From NCBI GenBank assembly GCA_963770505.1, contig CAVYPR010000006.1:806001-870000 (forward strand): a stretch of DNA of 64,000 nt, given 5' to 3'. A program made the position numbers and the translations under genes. The number at the start of each line of letters is the position of its first letter. The stretch's first letter is position 1. The notes beneath the pieces were generated by a model, which made no database searches, was not told the DNA's origin, and worked only from the letters and a program-made list of their open reading frames with translations. The stretch is from CAVYPR01 sp963770505 (GTDB taxonomy: Bacteria; Actinomycetota; Acidimicrobiia; Acidimicrobiales; RAAP-2). Below are positions 28,115 to 36,356 of this stretch, in pieces.

Positions 28115-29433
28115 CCGAGCACACCGCCGGGGGGGCGCGTCCGGGGACCGTCAACCACCGCGCCATCCTGCGCCACGTCGGGCGCGAGCGCGGGGCCGGG
28201 GGCCGGTCGGGGGGACGGACCGACCGGGTGGCCCGCCGGACCCTGGTGCGCGCCCTCGAACGGGGCACCGGCGGCGCCCTCGAGCTCACCGAGGCCGGGG
28301 TGACCCGGGTGCTGGGCCACGGCGAGCCGGCGGCCCGGGTGACCGTCCACGACCCGCGCACCTACGGGGCCCTGCTGCGCTCGGGCTCGGTGGGCCTGGG
28401 CCGGGCGTACGTGGCCGGGTGGTGGGACGCCGACGACCTCACCGCCGTGGTCCGCCTACTCTCCCGCCGCACGGCGGGGTACCGGCACCACCTCGACCGC
28501 CTGGGCCGGGCCGCCGGCCCGCTGCTCGACCGGGCGGCCCGGCTGCGGACCCCCGGGCGCCACGACGACAAGGCCAACATCGCCGACCACTACGACCTCT
28601 CCAACGACTGGTTCGCCCTCATGCTGGACGAGACCATGACCTACTCGTGCGCCGTCTTCGAGGCTCCCGGTGACTCGCTCAAGGACGCCCAGCTGGCCAA
28701 GATCGACCGGCTCTGCGCCAAGCTGGATCTGGGGCCGGGGGACCACCTGGTGGAGATCGGCTCGGGCTGGGGCTCCCTGGCCCTGCGGGCGGCCACCGCC
28801 TACGGCGCCCGGGTCACCACCACCACCATCTCGGAGGCCCAGCGCGAGTACGTGGAGAAGCGGGTGGCCGACGCCGGGCTCTCCGACCGCATCACGGTGC
28901 GGGGCGACGACTGGCGGGACCTGCGGGGCCGCTTCGACAAGCTGGTCTCGGTCGAGATGATCGAGGCGGTGGACTGGCGGTGGCACGACCGCTTCCTGGC
29001 CGCCTGCGCGGACCTGCTGGCCGACGGGGGGCTGGGCGCCATCCAGGCGATCGTCATCGACGACGCCAGCTTCGAGCGGGCCAAGCACCAACGGGATTTC
29101 GTTCGGGCCATGATCTTCCCCGGCGGCTGCCTGCCATCGGTGGGCTCCATCGCCGGCTCGCTGGCCCGGGCCACCGACCTTCGCCTGGTCGACCTGGAGG
29201 ACATCGGCCCCCACTACGCCGAGACCCTTCGCCGCTGGAGGGCCAACCTCGACGCCAACGCCGCGGCGGTGGCCCGTCTCGGCCTGCCCGTCGAGTTCCT
29301 CCGACTGTGGGCGCTCTACCTCTCCTACTGCGAAGCCTCCTTCATGGAGCACCACGTGAGCGACGTCCAGCTCCTGCTGGCCAAGCCGGGACGGGCCGGC
29401 TGGCGGCGGAGGCCGGGACCTGCGCCGCAATAG
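28111..29433 (+). CDS. Cyclopropane-fatty-acyl-phospholipid synthase-like SAM methylase
   Basis: 440 residues from ATG 28111. The N-terminal lipid-contact part precedes DDKANIADHYDLSNDWFALML and TYSCAVFE, then SAM motif VEIGSGWGSLALRAA at about 213-227, SEAQREYVEKR, VSVEMIEAVDWRWHDRF (Glu as in CFA synthases) and FPGGCLPSVGSIAG. It ends with LYLSYCEASFMEHHVSDVQLLL. It adds a methylene or methyl group to unsaturated acyl chains of membrane phospholipids. The operon context suggests stress- or light-regulated lipid remodelling. CFA synthase proper and UfaM-type methylases cannot be separated by sequence reading alone. Confidence 0.9.
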   Translation: MTEHTAGGARPGTVNHRAILRHVGRERGAGGRSGGRTDRVARRTLVRALERGTGGALELTEAGVTRVLGHGEPAARVTVHDPRTYGALLRSGSVGLGRAYVAGWWDADDLTAVVRLLSRRTAGYRHHLDRLGRAAGPLLDRAARLRTPGRHDDKANIADHYDLSNDWFALMLDETMTYSCAVFEAPGDSLKDAQLAKIDRLCAKLDLGPGDHLVEIGSGWGSLALRAATAYGARVTTTTISEAQREYVEKRVADAGLSDRITVRGDDWRDLRGRFDKLVSVEMIEAVDWRWHDRFLAACADLLADGGLGAIQAIVIDDASFERAKHQRDFVRAMIFPGGCLPSVGSIAGSLARATDLRLVDLEDIGPHYAETLRRWRANLDANAAAVARLGLPVEFLRLWALYLSYCEASFMEHHVSDVQLLLAKPGRAGWRRRPGPAPQ

Positions 29434-29650
29434 GTCACGCCCCTCGTCGTCCTTCACCGGGTGGCGGTGTCGGTGCTCTCCGTCGACCGCGGCCGATCGT
29501 CCCCCGAGCACCCGCCAGGGCATCGGACGCTTCGACGTGGACCCGGCCCGGCGGGAGATCCGGGACACGGCCTCGACGGGACTGGCCGGTGGGCGCGGAG
29601 CTGTCCCGGCGGCGGCCGGCCCTCCGGTCGCGGCCAAGGAGCCGTCCGCC

Positions 29651-30508
29651 TCAACCGGGCGCGGCGGCCCCCAGGGCCAGGTCCTCCACGGCCACCACCA
29701 GCTCGTCGCCGGTGTGCCCGGAGAAACGGTCGGCCCCGAGGCGCCGGGCGTCCTCGGCGTCGGCCACGCCGGCCCCGCCCACCAGCACCGGCGTGACCGG
29801 GACGCTCCGGCGCAGGACGGCCACGGTCCGCCGGACGGCTCGGGCCTGGTCGGGCATGGTGCAGCCGATGGCCACCGCCAGCAGGTCGGGGGAGCGGGCG
29901 CAGACCTCGCCCACTGTCTCCCCGGGGATGTCCGCACCCAGCTCGACCACCTCGAAGCCCCGCCAGTGCAGCAGGTTGGCGGCGATCGACACCGGGACCC
30001 CGTGGAGCTCGCCGGCCGGGGTGCACACGACGACGGTCCCGCGCTTGCGGCCCCGGGGGGTGAAGAGGGCGCCGAGCCGGCTGACCAGCCGGATGGCGGT
30101 GGCGCTGGCCCGATGCTCGTCGGCCACCGTGATCACCCCGCGCCGCCAGCCTTCGCCGATGCCGACCATCGCCGGGGCCACGCCGTCGAGCAGGACGCCG
30201 GCCGGGGTCCGCCCCGACACCAGCGCCGCCTCGATCAGGTTCCACGCACCGGTCTCGTCGCCGGCCAGCAGGCGGGCCTCGAGCTGGGTGTCGATGGGGG
30301 GCGGGGTCGGTGGGCCTGGACCGGAGGCGCCGGGCTGGTCGGACCGGCGGCCGGGGCGGACCAGGTCCAGGTCGGCCACGGCCACCCGCCACGTCCCGCC
30401 GACCCGGGTGGCCGGCAGCCGACCGGTGCGGATGTAGCGGTAGGCGGTCATGTAGTGCACACCCAGGGCGTCGGCGGCCTGCTGCAACGTCATCGCCTCG
30501 TCTGCCAT
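29651..30508 (-). CDS. Helix-turn-helix plus cobalamin-binding regulator, CarH/LitR-like photoreceptor candidate
   Basis: 285 residues. An excisionase/BldC-like helix-turn-helix at 6-48 (AADALGVHYMTAYRYIRTG and RVGGTWRV) replaces the usual MerR N-terminus. A helical cap follows at 75-150 with GWRRGVITVADEH, giving W121 and E131-H132. That is exactly the Wx9EH motif which in CarH covers the adenosyl group of AdoCbl. The Rossmann B12-binding domain (155-285) has GELHG with H169 as the likely lower cobalt ligand and GG at about 244. In Thermus CarH a His follows the Trp; here it is Arg. It is expected to bind DNA in the dark and release on light. A GGGGAG lies nine bases before the ATG. Confidence 0.85.
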   Translation of the reverse strand: MADEAMTLQQAADALGVHYMTAYRYIRTGRLPATRVGGTWRVAVADLDLVRPGRRSDQPGASGPGPPTPPPIDTQLEARLLAGDETGAWNLIEAALVSGRTPAGVLLDGVAPAMVGIGEGWRRGVITVADEHRASATAIRLVSRLGALFTPRGRKRGTVVVCTPAGELHGVPVSIAANLLHWRGFEVVELGADIPGETVGEVCARSPDLLAVAIGCTMPDQARAVRRTVAVLRRSVPVTPVLVGGAGVADAEDARRLGADRFSGHTGDELVVAVEDLALGAAAPG

Positions 30509-30546
30509 GCCTGCTCCCCGGAGATGTGGGCACCGGTCGGCGCCGA

Positions 30547-30560
30547 AGTTAGCACTAAAA
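30547..30560. promoter_or_regulatory. Half-palindrome matching the lipid-operon operator
   Basis: AGTTAGCACTAAAA lies 39-52 bases upstream of the cobalamin-binding regulator. The right half ACTAAAA is identical to the perfect palindrome at 25893-25908 and the left half keeps TTAG. This suggests the regulator binds its own promoter. Confidence 0.6.
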
Positions 30561-30799
30561 GGTCACCCTTCAAGGGGGACGAGGCGGCGCAGCGGGGACA
30601 CCCAGATGGTCGAGCAGAGCCAGGTCTCAGCCGACGTCAGGTCGAAAACGTCGGGCGAGCACGCCCCGGCGGTTCGGCGAACCTTGACCCTGGCCGGCAC
30701 CGCCCAGACCTCGTGCACCGCCGGGTGTCGACGCCCCCGGGTCCGTCGCGACCCGTGCAGAGGTTCGACGCAACGGCCGTGCGGACGCACAATGGGGCG

Positions 30800-31960
30800 G
30801 TGAGCAACGGGGGCCGACCGGCCAGGGACCTGACGGTGATCGCCGTGCCCTTCTACTTCGGGGCCATGGCCGCCGAGCGCGCGCGCCAGCGCCGCCGTGC
30901 CGCCGCGTCGGGTCCGACGGCCGGCGACTACGAGCGGCACGACACCCGGGCCAGCCTGACGATGGGGACGCTCAGCCTGCTGGCCCCGCTGGTCGTGCCG
31001 AGGCTGCTCCGGCCCGTCACCCCCGGCCGGGGCCGCTACGCCAAGGTGCTGGTCGCCGCGGCCGCCGCGGCGGTCGTCGTCACCACGGCCGCCGACGTCG
31101 TGGTGCGCCGGTCCCGCCGCGCCGACAACCCCCCGGGCCGGCCGGCCGGGGCCTCACGGAACGGGTCGGGACCCCGGGTTGAGGTGCCTGTCGACCCACG
31201 GTCGGCGGCGGCCGCCCGGGTGGCCGCATTCGGGGGGGTGGCCGCCGTCGCCCTGGGCGGGGTGGCGGTCACCACCGCCTGGGCGTCGCACACCTCGGTC
31301 GACCGGCTCTGGCGCCGCCGCATCCTGCCCGACCTGGGCCGCGGCCCACTGGCCCTGGCCCTGGCCGTCGTCGGATGGGACTTCATCTACTACTGGAACC
31401 ACCGCTTCATGCACGAGAGCCGCTACATGTGGGCCAACCACGTCGTGCACCACTCGAGCGAGCACTACAACCTCTCCACCGCCCTGCGCCAGCCGGTGGC
31501 CGACGCCCTGGCCACCTTCCTCCCCTACGGTGCCCTCTGCCTGCTCGGGTTCTCACCGTCGCTCGTCGAGACGGCGCGGGGCGTCAACCTCCTCTACCAG
31601 TTCTGGATCCACACCGAGGAGATCGACCGGCTGGGTCGCAGCGAGGCGGTGCTCAACAGCCCGTCGCACCACCGGGTCCACCACGGTTCGAACCCCGAGT
31701 ACCTCGACCGCAACCACGGCAGCATCCTGATCGTCTGGGACCGGCTCTTCGGCACCTTCGAGCCCGAGCGCGCCCCCGTCGTCTACGGCCTGACCAAGAA
31801 CATCAACACCTTCGACCCGGCGCGGATCATCGGCCACGAGTACGCCGAGATCGCCCGCGACGTGGCCTCCTCGACCAGCTGGGGGGAGCGGCTCTCCTAC
31901 GTCGTGCGCGGCCCGGGCTGGGCCACCCGGCACCGGGCCGAGGTGGCGGCGGCCGGCTGA
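30800..31960 (+). CDS. Sterol desaturase / fatty-acid hydroxylase superfamily membrane protein
   Basis: 386 residues from GTG 30800. Membrane helices occur at about 10-25, 50-70, 85-100 and 145-165. A non-heme diiron centre is given by histidine clusters: YYWNHRFMHES, HVVHHSSEHYN and SPSHHRVHHGSN. The later RNHGSILIVWDRLFGTFEPE is characteristic. It would hydroxylate or desaturate a lipid acyl or sterol-like chain at the membrane. It is divergent from the cobalamin-binding regulator with about 290 bases between, which hold a half operator but no other gene. Confidence 0.87.
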   Translation: MSNGGRPARDLTVIAVPFYFGAMAAERARQRRRAAASGPTAGDYERHDTRASLTMGTLSLLAPLVVPRLLRPVTPGRGRYAKVLVAAAAAAVVVTTAADVVVRRSRRADNPPGRPAGASRNGSGPRVEVPVDPRSAAAARVAAFGGVAAVALGGVAVTTAWASHTSVDRLWRRRILPDLGRGPLALALAVVGWDFIYYWNHRFMHESRYMWANHVVHHSSEHYNLSTALRQPVADALATFLPYGALCLLGFSPSLVETARGVNLLYQFWIHTEEIDRLGRSEAVLNSPSHHRVHHGSNPEYLDRNHGSILIVWDRLFGTFEPERAPVVYGLTKNINTFDPARIIGHEYAEIARDVASSTSWGERLSYVVRGPGWATRHRAEVAAAG

Positions 31961-31974
31961 CCGGCCGCCCGGCC

Positions 31975-32529
31975 TCAGCCGACCCGGCGCATGGTGTTGT
32001 GGTCGGTGTGGGCGAAGGGCTCCTCGAACTCCTTCATCTGCAGCATGGTGACCTCGTCGTACGACCAGGTGTCATTTCCGGTGGTGACGGTGACCTTGTA
32101 GCTGAGGGTGCTGGCGTTCTTGGCCAGGTAGGTGTTCTCGCCGATCGAGTACTGCGCCCCGCCCTGGGCGGCCTCCATGGTGAACTCGGTGGCGTCGGCC
32201 GCGGCGATGCCGCCGGCCAGGACCGTGATGCCCCGAGGCACCACGAACCCACGCATGACCTCACCGGTGGCCGGGTCCCAGAGCCAGTAGCCGACCTCGG
32301 TGTGGAAGGGGTTCTCCTCGTCGCCACGCCACATGGCCGACTTGTAGTCCAGGCCGTAGAGGTGCTGGCTCCCGTTGTCGACGGGCCCGAACGGCTTCAT
32401 CGTGCACTTCTCGAGGTAGGGGGTGCCGAGGACCTCGCCCCTGGAGTGTGAGAAGGCCGTGTCCAGCCCCCCCTCACCACCCTCCCACTCCCCTGCCAGG
32501 GGCCCGAGGGGTCCCCACTCGTTCGCCAT
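31975..32529 (-). CDS. Nitrobindin-like heme-binding beta-barrel (FABP) protein
   Basis: 184 residues of the THAP4-like/DUF1794 beta-barrel type. The front GPLAGEWEGGEGGLD matches the GxWxGxGxG motif, and FHTEVGYWLWDPATGEVMRGFVVPRGITVLAGG is the diagnostic central block. The C-terminal HTDHNTMRRV offers the expected heme-ligating His. Nitrobindins bind ferric heme and detoxify peroxynitrite or bind NO. It converges on the fatty-acid hydroxylase, 14 bases away. Confidence 0.85.
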   Translation of the reverse strand: MANEWGPLGPLAGEWEGGEGGLDTAFSHSRGEVLGTPYLEKCTMKPFGPVDNGSQHLYGLDYKSAMWRGDEENPFHTEVGYWLWDPATGEVMRGFVVPRGITVLAGGIAAADATEFTMEAAQGGAQYSIGENTYLAKNASTLSYKVTVTTGNDTWSYDEVTMLQMKEFEEPFAHTDHNTMRRVG

Positions 32530-32685
32530 CTCTTTCCCCTCTCATGCCGCGGATGCTCGTCGGCAGCTTAGGCACGCGCGGACCCCCTCTCGGCGAGCAG
32601 GAGGTCGCCGGGCGTGGCCGGTCCCGCCACGGCCACCCGCGGCGGGGCGGCGGGCGGCAGCGGCGATCGGAGATGGCCCAAACCC

Positions 32686-34248
32686 TCAGGAGAGGCCCCG
32701 GCAGAGCGGCAGGCTGGTGACGAACCCCCGGTCCTGGTCCCCGAAGAGGCGGCGCAGCTCGAGCCGGCACTGACCGGCCGCCTGCTCGGTCTCCTCGCAG
32801 GCGTCGGCGAGCAGCGCGGGCGACGAGGCGGTCACCGTCACGTACCCCGAGAAGCGCAGCGAGGCGTGGCCGTCGGCGAGCTCCTCCTCTCTCCGGGTCA
32901 CGAGGGCCTCCTCGCGGGCCCGTCGGGCCGTGGGGAGGAAGCCGCCCCGGCGACGCAGCTCGGAGTCGGCCAGATCGGCGGTGCGGGCCTGCTCCACCTG
33001 TCGGACGGCGAGCTCTGGGCTGAGCGGTTCCATCACCACCGAGACCGTACGGCGCGACGTCCCCAGCAGGAGCGGCGCGAGGAAGTCCGGGCCGACGTCG
33101 ACCCTCGGCCACTCGGCGATCCAGTAGGTGGCGTGCCACGATCCGTCGGTCCGCAGGCTCCCCCACTCCGCCTCGACGGCCATGGGCCACAGCCCGCCGG
33201 GCCCGAGCAGCCGGGGAGCCTCTGGCGGGACGTCCTCCGACGTGTCATCGGGAGCCCCCTCGCCACGTGCGGCGCACGTGGCGCGAGGACCGGCCTCGGT
33301 GCCCCGGCGCAGCAGCCCGGCGAGCTGCCGGGGCGAGAGGACCCCCTCGACCTGGGCGTCCACCTCGCTCAGGAGGCGGCGGAGCGCGTCGGCCTCCCTC
33401 AGCACGGCGGCGCAACCGCCCGCGTCGCCGCGGGCCGACCTCGGGGCGCGGACGCGTTGGCCGGCCGCCGAGACCTGGACGGCCAGGTGCGCCTCGTGCC
33501 GGCAGGTGCTCGCCCCCATCCCATCGAGCAACTGCGAGTACGACCGCCGTGCGGTGGCGTCCTCGCCCAGTTCGGCCCGCTCGGCCAGGTGCTCGCGCAC
33601 CGCCCTCCCGTCGTCGGGCACGGTGGTGGCGAGCCACTGCACCCGGTGGACCGCCGAGCCCTGCCGGGCCAGCGAGGCGAGCACACCCGCCCAGCCGGCC
33701 ACCCGTCGCTCCTTGTCGGCCGGGTCGAGCAGGGCGAAGCTGTGGCCCCGCAGGGCGAGCACGGCGGTGTAGGTCCGCGCCCGCCGGTCGACCACGACCC
33801 CGCACGCACCCCGCGCCGTGCCTCGCGCCGACAGGACCTCGAGGTCGCCGAACGGGCCGGCGGACCGCGTGGACGTGCGGTCAGCGCGCCGACCGGCCGC
33901 CGGGCGTGCCTCGCAGGCCACGCCGTCGGCGTCGACAAGGTGGCCGTGAGCGGGGGCCGCCGAGCGGTGGTGGCGCGACCCGGTCGCCCGAGCCGCCTCC
34001 CAGCGCGCCACCGTCGGGAGCCACTCCTCTCCGGTGCGCCCCCCCACCGGCCAGCAGGCCAAGGCGACGCCGCCCACCACCGTCACCAGGGCCACCACCA
34101 CGCTCACGGGCGTCGGCCGGGAGCGAAGGACGAGCACGGCGACGACCAGCCCGCCGGCGACCGAGGCGATCTGCCCGCCGCGCCACCCGGCGACGAGGCC
34201 GCGCCGCTCGAGGGGTCCGAACCGGTAGCGGGTCCCTTCAGTTGCCAC
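32686..34248 (-). CDS. SCO6880-like type IV secretion component
   Basis: 520 residues from GTG 34248; the open frame further upstream is a shadow of the TrbL-like gene. Two membrane helices lie at about 22-38 and 43-65 behind a short basic N-terminus (YRFGPLERRG). A soluble region follows with DLEVLSARG, VVVDRRARTYTAVLALRGHSFALLD and SVVMEPLSPELAVRQVEQART. The arrangement matches SCO6880 family proteins, which sit between TrbL and VirB4 genes in actinobacterial T4SS-like clusters. The GTG overlaps the TrbL-like stop by eleven bases. No catalytic motif is seen. Confidence 0.75.
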   Translation of the reverse strand: MATEGTRYRFGPLERRGLVAGWRGGQIASVAGGLVVAVLVLRSRPTPVSVVVALVTVVGGVALACWPVGGRTGEEWLPTVARWEAARATGSRHHRSAAPAHGHLVDADGVACEARPAAGRRADRTSTRSAGPFGDLEVLSARGTARGACGVVVDRRARTYTAVLALRGHSFALLDPADKERRVAGWAGVLASLARQGSAVHRVQWLATTVPDDGRAVREHLAERAELGEDATARRSYSQLLDGMGASTCRHEAHLAVQVSAAGQRVRAPRSARGDAGGCAAVLREADALRRLLSEVDAQVEGVLSPRQLAGLLRRGTEAGPRATCAARGEGAPDDTSEDVPPEAPRLLGPGGLWPMAVEAEWGSLRTDGSWHATYWIAEWPRVDVGPDFLAPLLLGTSRRTVSVVMEPLSPELAVRQVEQARTADLADSELRRRGGFLPTARRAREEALVTRREEELADGHASLRFSGYVTVTASSPALLADACEETEQAAGQCRLELRRLFGDQDRGFVTSLPLCRGLS

Positions 34249-35707
34249 CGACGCCGCCCTCCCCGTCTGCGCCGCCCGGCCCCCCGACGGTGCCCCCGCC
34301 GTGCCCGGGATCTCCGAGCAGGACGGGTCCCATGTCGTCGTGGCGGAAGGAGCGGGGCTCGCGGGTGCCCTTCCCGGTGGCCGAGGCCGCGTCGCCGTCG
34401 AGCTCGGGGATCGGGCCGCCCCACAGGGGAACCGGGCCCCGGCCCTTGGCAAAGGGGAGAGGCAGCGGCTCCTGCTGGGCGCCGGGGGGCGGGTCCGGGC
34501 GGGGGCCGCTGGGCGGCGGCGTGCCCCGCCACATCTTGATCCCGCTTGCTCCCCCTCCACCCGGCGTGGACGGTCCGCCGGCCGACCCCGGGGACCCGGT
34601 GCCCGCGCCGCCCGAGCCGTCGGAGGAGCCGGCGACCCCACGCCCGGCCCCGCCGTCGGCGCCGTGGGCGGCACCCGGCGCCTCGTAGTCCGAGCCGCGC
34701 CCGGTCCCCGGCTCACCCGCCACGAAAGACGACTCCCTGGCCCGCCGCAGCGCGTAGCTGGCCGCCGAGCGCGGCGCCGGGACGGCCGCCTGCTGGACCC
34801 GCTGGCGTGAGCCCTCCAGCTGGTGGACGGCCCCGGCCTCGACGGCGGGCACCAGCCGCAGGAGGGTAAACGGCGTGAAGGCCGCCAGCAGGAGCAGCGC
34901 CCCGCCGGCCAGGACGGGGGCGAACCCTGTGCCTCCCCCCGAGGCGATCGCCCCCGCGGCCAGGGCCAGGATGGCCACGATGACGAACTTGGACAGGATC
35001 AGCGCCACCAGCGTGTCGACCAGGCGGCGGCACCAGTGGGAGATGGCCGGCCAAACCAGGCTGGCCAGGCCCAGGGGGAGGAAGAGCACGGCCACGTAGA
35101 CCGCTGCCTCCCGCACGAGGAGCTCGACCCAGAGCATGAAGGCGCCGAAGGCGACCAGCAGGGCCCCCAGCAGCACCACGAACGCCGGCGCGGGGCCGCC
35201 GGCCGCCTGGGACGCCAGCGCCGACGCCACCTGCGACAGCGCCTGCTGGACGTCGGTGCCCGAGCCGGACGAGATCGTGGTGCTGAGGGCGTCGGTGGCC
35301 GCGAGGGCCAGCTGCACCAGCTCCACCGCCGCCCCGGCCAGCACCAGGGCCAGGGGCAACTGGACGGCGACCACCCGCACGAGTCCCGCCACGCTCTGGC
35401 GGTAGACGGCCTGGATCACCGAGAGCAGCAGGAGCGGCAGCAGCACCACGGCGGCCAGCCCCACCATCGTCCGGTAGTGGGCGGTGAACCAGCCGGCGCC
35501 GAGGTCGATCGTCGTCGAGGACGACAGCACCCCGCCGATCTGCCCGATGAGCCACGCCGCGCCGTCGGCGACCCAGGAGGAGAGCGCCCCCAGCACGCCC
35601 CCCACTCCGGAACCGAGCAGCCCCGACCCGACACCGCCCGCCGCCTGGCACAACGGCGACAGCGGACCTGTGCAGGGCGTGATCGCCGCCGGCACCACGG
35701 CGCTCAC
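34238..35707 (-). CDS. TrbL/VirB6-like polytopic inner-membrane channel protein
   Basis: 489 residues. About six hydrophobic helices lie between residues 80 and 300, including GLAAVVLLPLLLLSVIQAVYRQS, FVVLLGALLVAFGAFMLWVELLVREAAVYVAVLFLPL and LVALILSKFVIVAILALAAG, the TrbL/VirB6-type core. From about 310 to the end the sequence is an extended Gly/Ser/Pro-rich tail. It would form the inner-membrane channel of the secretion apparatus. It is the second gene after the small DUF6112-like protein, 46 bases downstream. Confidence 0.82.
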   Translation of the reverse strand: MSAVVPAAITPCTGPLSPLCQAAGGVGSGLLGSGVGGVLGALSSWVADGAAWLIGQIGGVLSSSTTIDLGAGWFTAHYRTMVGLAAVVLLPLLLLSVIQAVYRQSVAGLVRVVAVQLPLALVLAGAAVELVQLALAATDALSTTISSGSGTDVQQALSQVASALASQAAGGPAPAFVVLLGALLVAFGAFMLWVELLVREAAVYVAVLFLPLGLASLVWPAISHWCRRLVDTLVALILSKFVIVAILALAAGAIASGGGTGFAPVLAGGALLLLAAFTPFTLLRLVPAVEAGAVHQLEGSRQRVQQAAVPAPRSAASYALRRARESSFVAGEPGTGRGSDYEAPGAAHGADGGAGRGVAGSSDGSGGAGTGSPGSAGGPSTPGGGGASGIKMWRGTPPPSGPRPDPPPGAQQEPLPLPFAKGRGPVPLWGGPIPELDGDAASATGKGTREPRSFRHDDMGPVLLGDPGHGGGTVGGPGGADGEGGVGGN

Positions 35708-35753
35708 CGCGCCGCGCTCGGTGGCCGGCCGTCGGCCGGGCGGGAGCGGGCGG

Positions 35754-36149
35754 TCAACGGACGCTCTGGCCGGTGTGGAAGAAGAAGTTGATGATGCCCG
35801 GGGCGGCGCCGATCAGCAGTGCGGCCAGTCCCGAGACGAGGACCGTGCGGCGCCCCACGTAGGACTGCTGGTAGTTCTGGGAGTGGGACCCGAGCGCCCA
35901 TGCCGCCGCTCCGACCACCAGACCCACCAGCGAGAGGATGAGGGCCCATCCCCCGATCCCGTTGGTGAGCGTCTGGAGGGCGCTTCCCCCCGGCAGGTTG
36001 CCCGGGCTCTCCTGCAGCCCCACCGGTGTTGTGGACACCAGCCGCGGCAGCGGTCGCGGGCCGCCCGTCGGATCGACGAGGCCGAGCACGGCGTGCGGGA
36101 GGTGCACCCCGACGGATGCGGCCACCGCCGGGACGATGGGTACGAACAT
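35754..36149 (-). CDS. Small two-helix membrane protein, DUF6112-like, first gene of T4SS-type operon
   Basis: 131 residues from ATG 36149, chosen for the GAGGAG seven bases upstream. The N-terminal half is Pro-rich; two helices follow (GGWALILSLVGLVVGAAAWA and RRTVLVSGLAALLIGAAPGII) joined by SHSQNYQQSYVG. The size and two-helix layout resemble VirB2/TrbC pilin-like subunits, and the pattern matches the DUF6112 proteins that precede TrbL in actinobacterial clusters. A role as the pilin-like or channel subunit is inferred. Confidence 0.75.
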   Translation of the reverse strand: MFVPIVPAVAASVGVHLPHAVLGLVDPTGGPRPLPRLVSTTPVGLQESPGNLPGGSALQTLTNGIGGWALILSLVGLVVGAAAWALGSHSQNYQQSYVGRRTVLVSGLAALLIGAAPGIINFFFHTGQSVR

Positions 36150-36240
36150 CGGTGACTCCTCTCGGGGGTCGGTCACACCGGCGGACACCCCGCCGGCCTC
36201 GACCGCCCGAAGGCTAGAGCCGGACCAAAAGGATTTCAAG

Positions 36241-36269
36241 ATCTTTCAGTATTTTTCATGTCTCTTCAA
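36241..36269 (-). promoter_or_regulatory. Candidate promoter of the T4SS-type operon
   Basis: On the minus strand TTGAAG and AAAGAT are separated by exactly 17 bases in an unusually AT-rich stretch, about 92 bases upstream of the DUF6112-like ATG. Nearby TTTTTCATG may also serve the divergent sensor kinase. The hexamers are moderate matches only. Confidence 0.4.
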
Positions 36270-36356
36270 TCTGCGGCGGCCCGCCGATGACGGCGGGGCG
36301 GGGTGGTCGGCCGCCGGCTCGCAGCCGGCGCGCGGCCCTGTCATGCTGGGCGTGTG

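Noticed and set aside
32686..34716. 156-codon N-terminal extension of the SCO6880-like protein
   Set aside because: It is an out-of-frame read of the TrbL-like gene tail; the GTG at 34248 just inside the previous gene end gives a normal start.
18091..36149. Calling the region an integrative conjugative element
   Set aside because: No integrase, relaxase, att-like direct repeat or replication gene was seen; the secretion genes look chromosomal.
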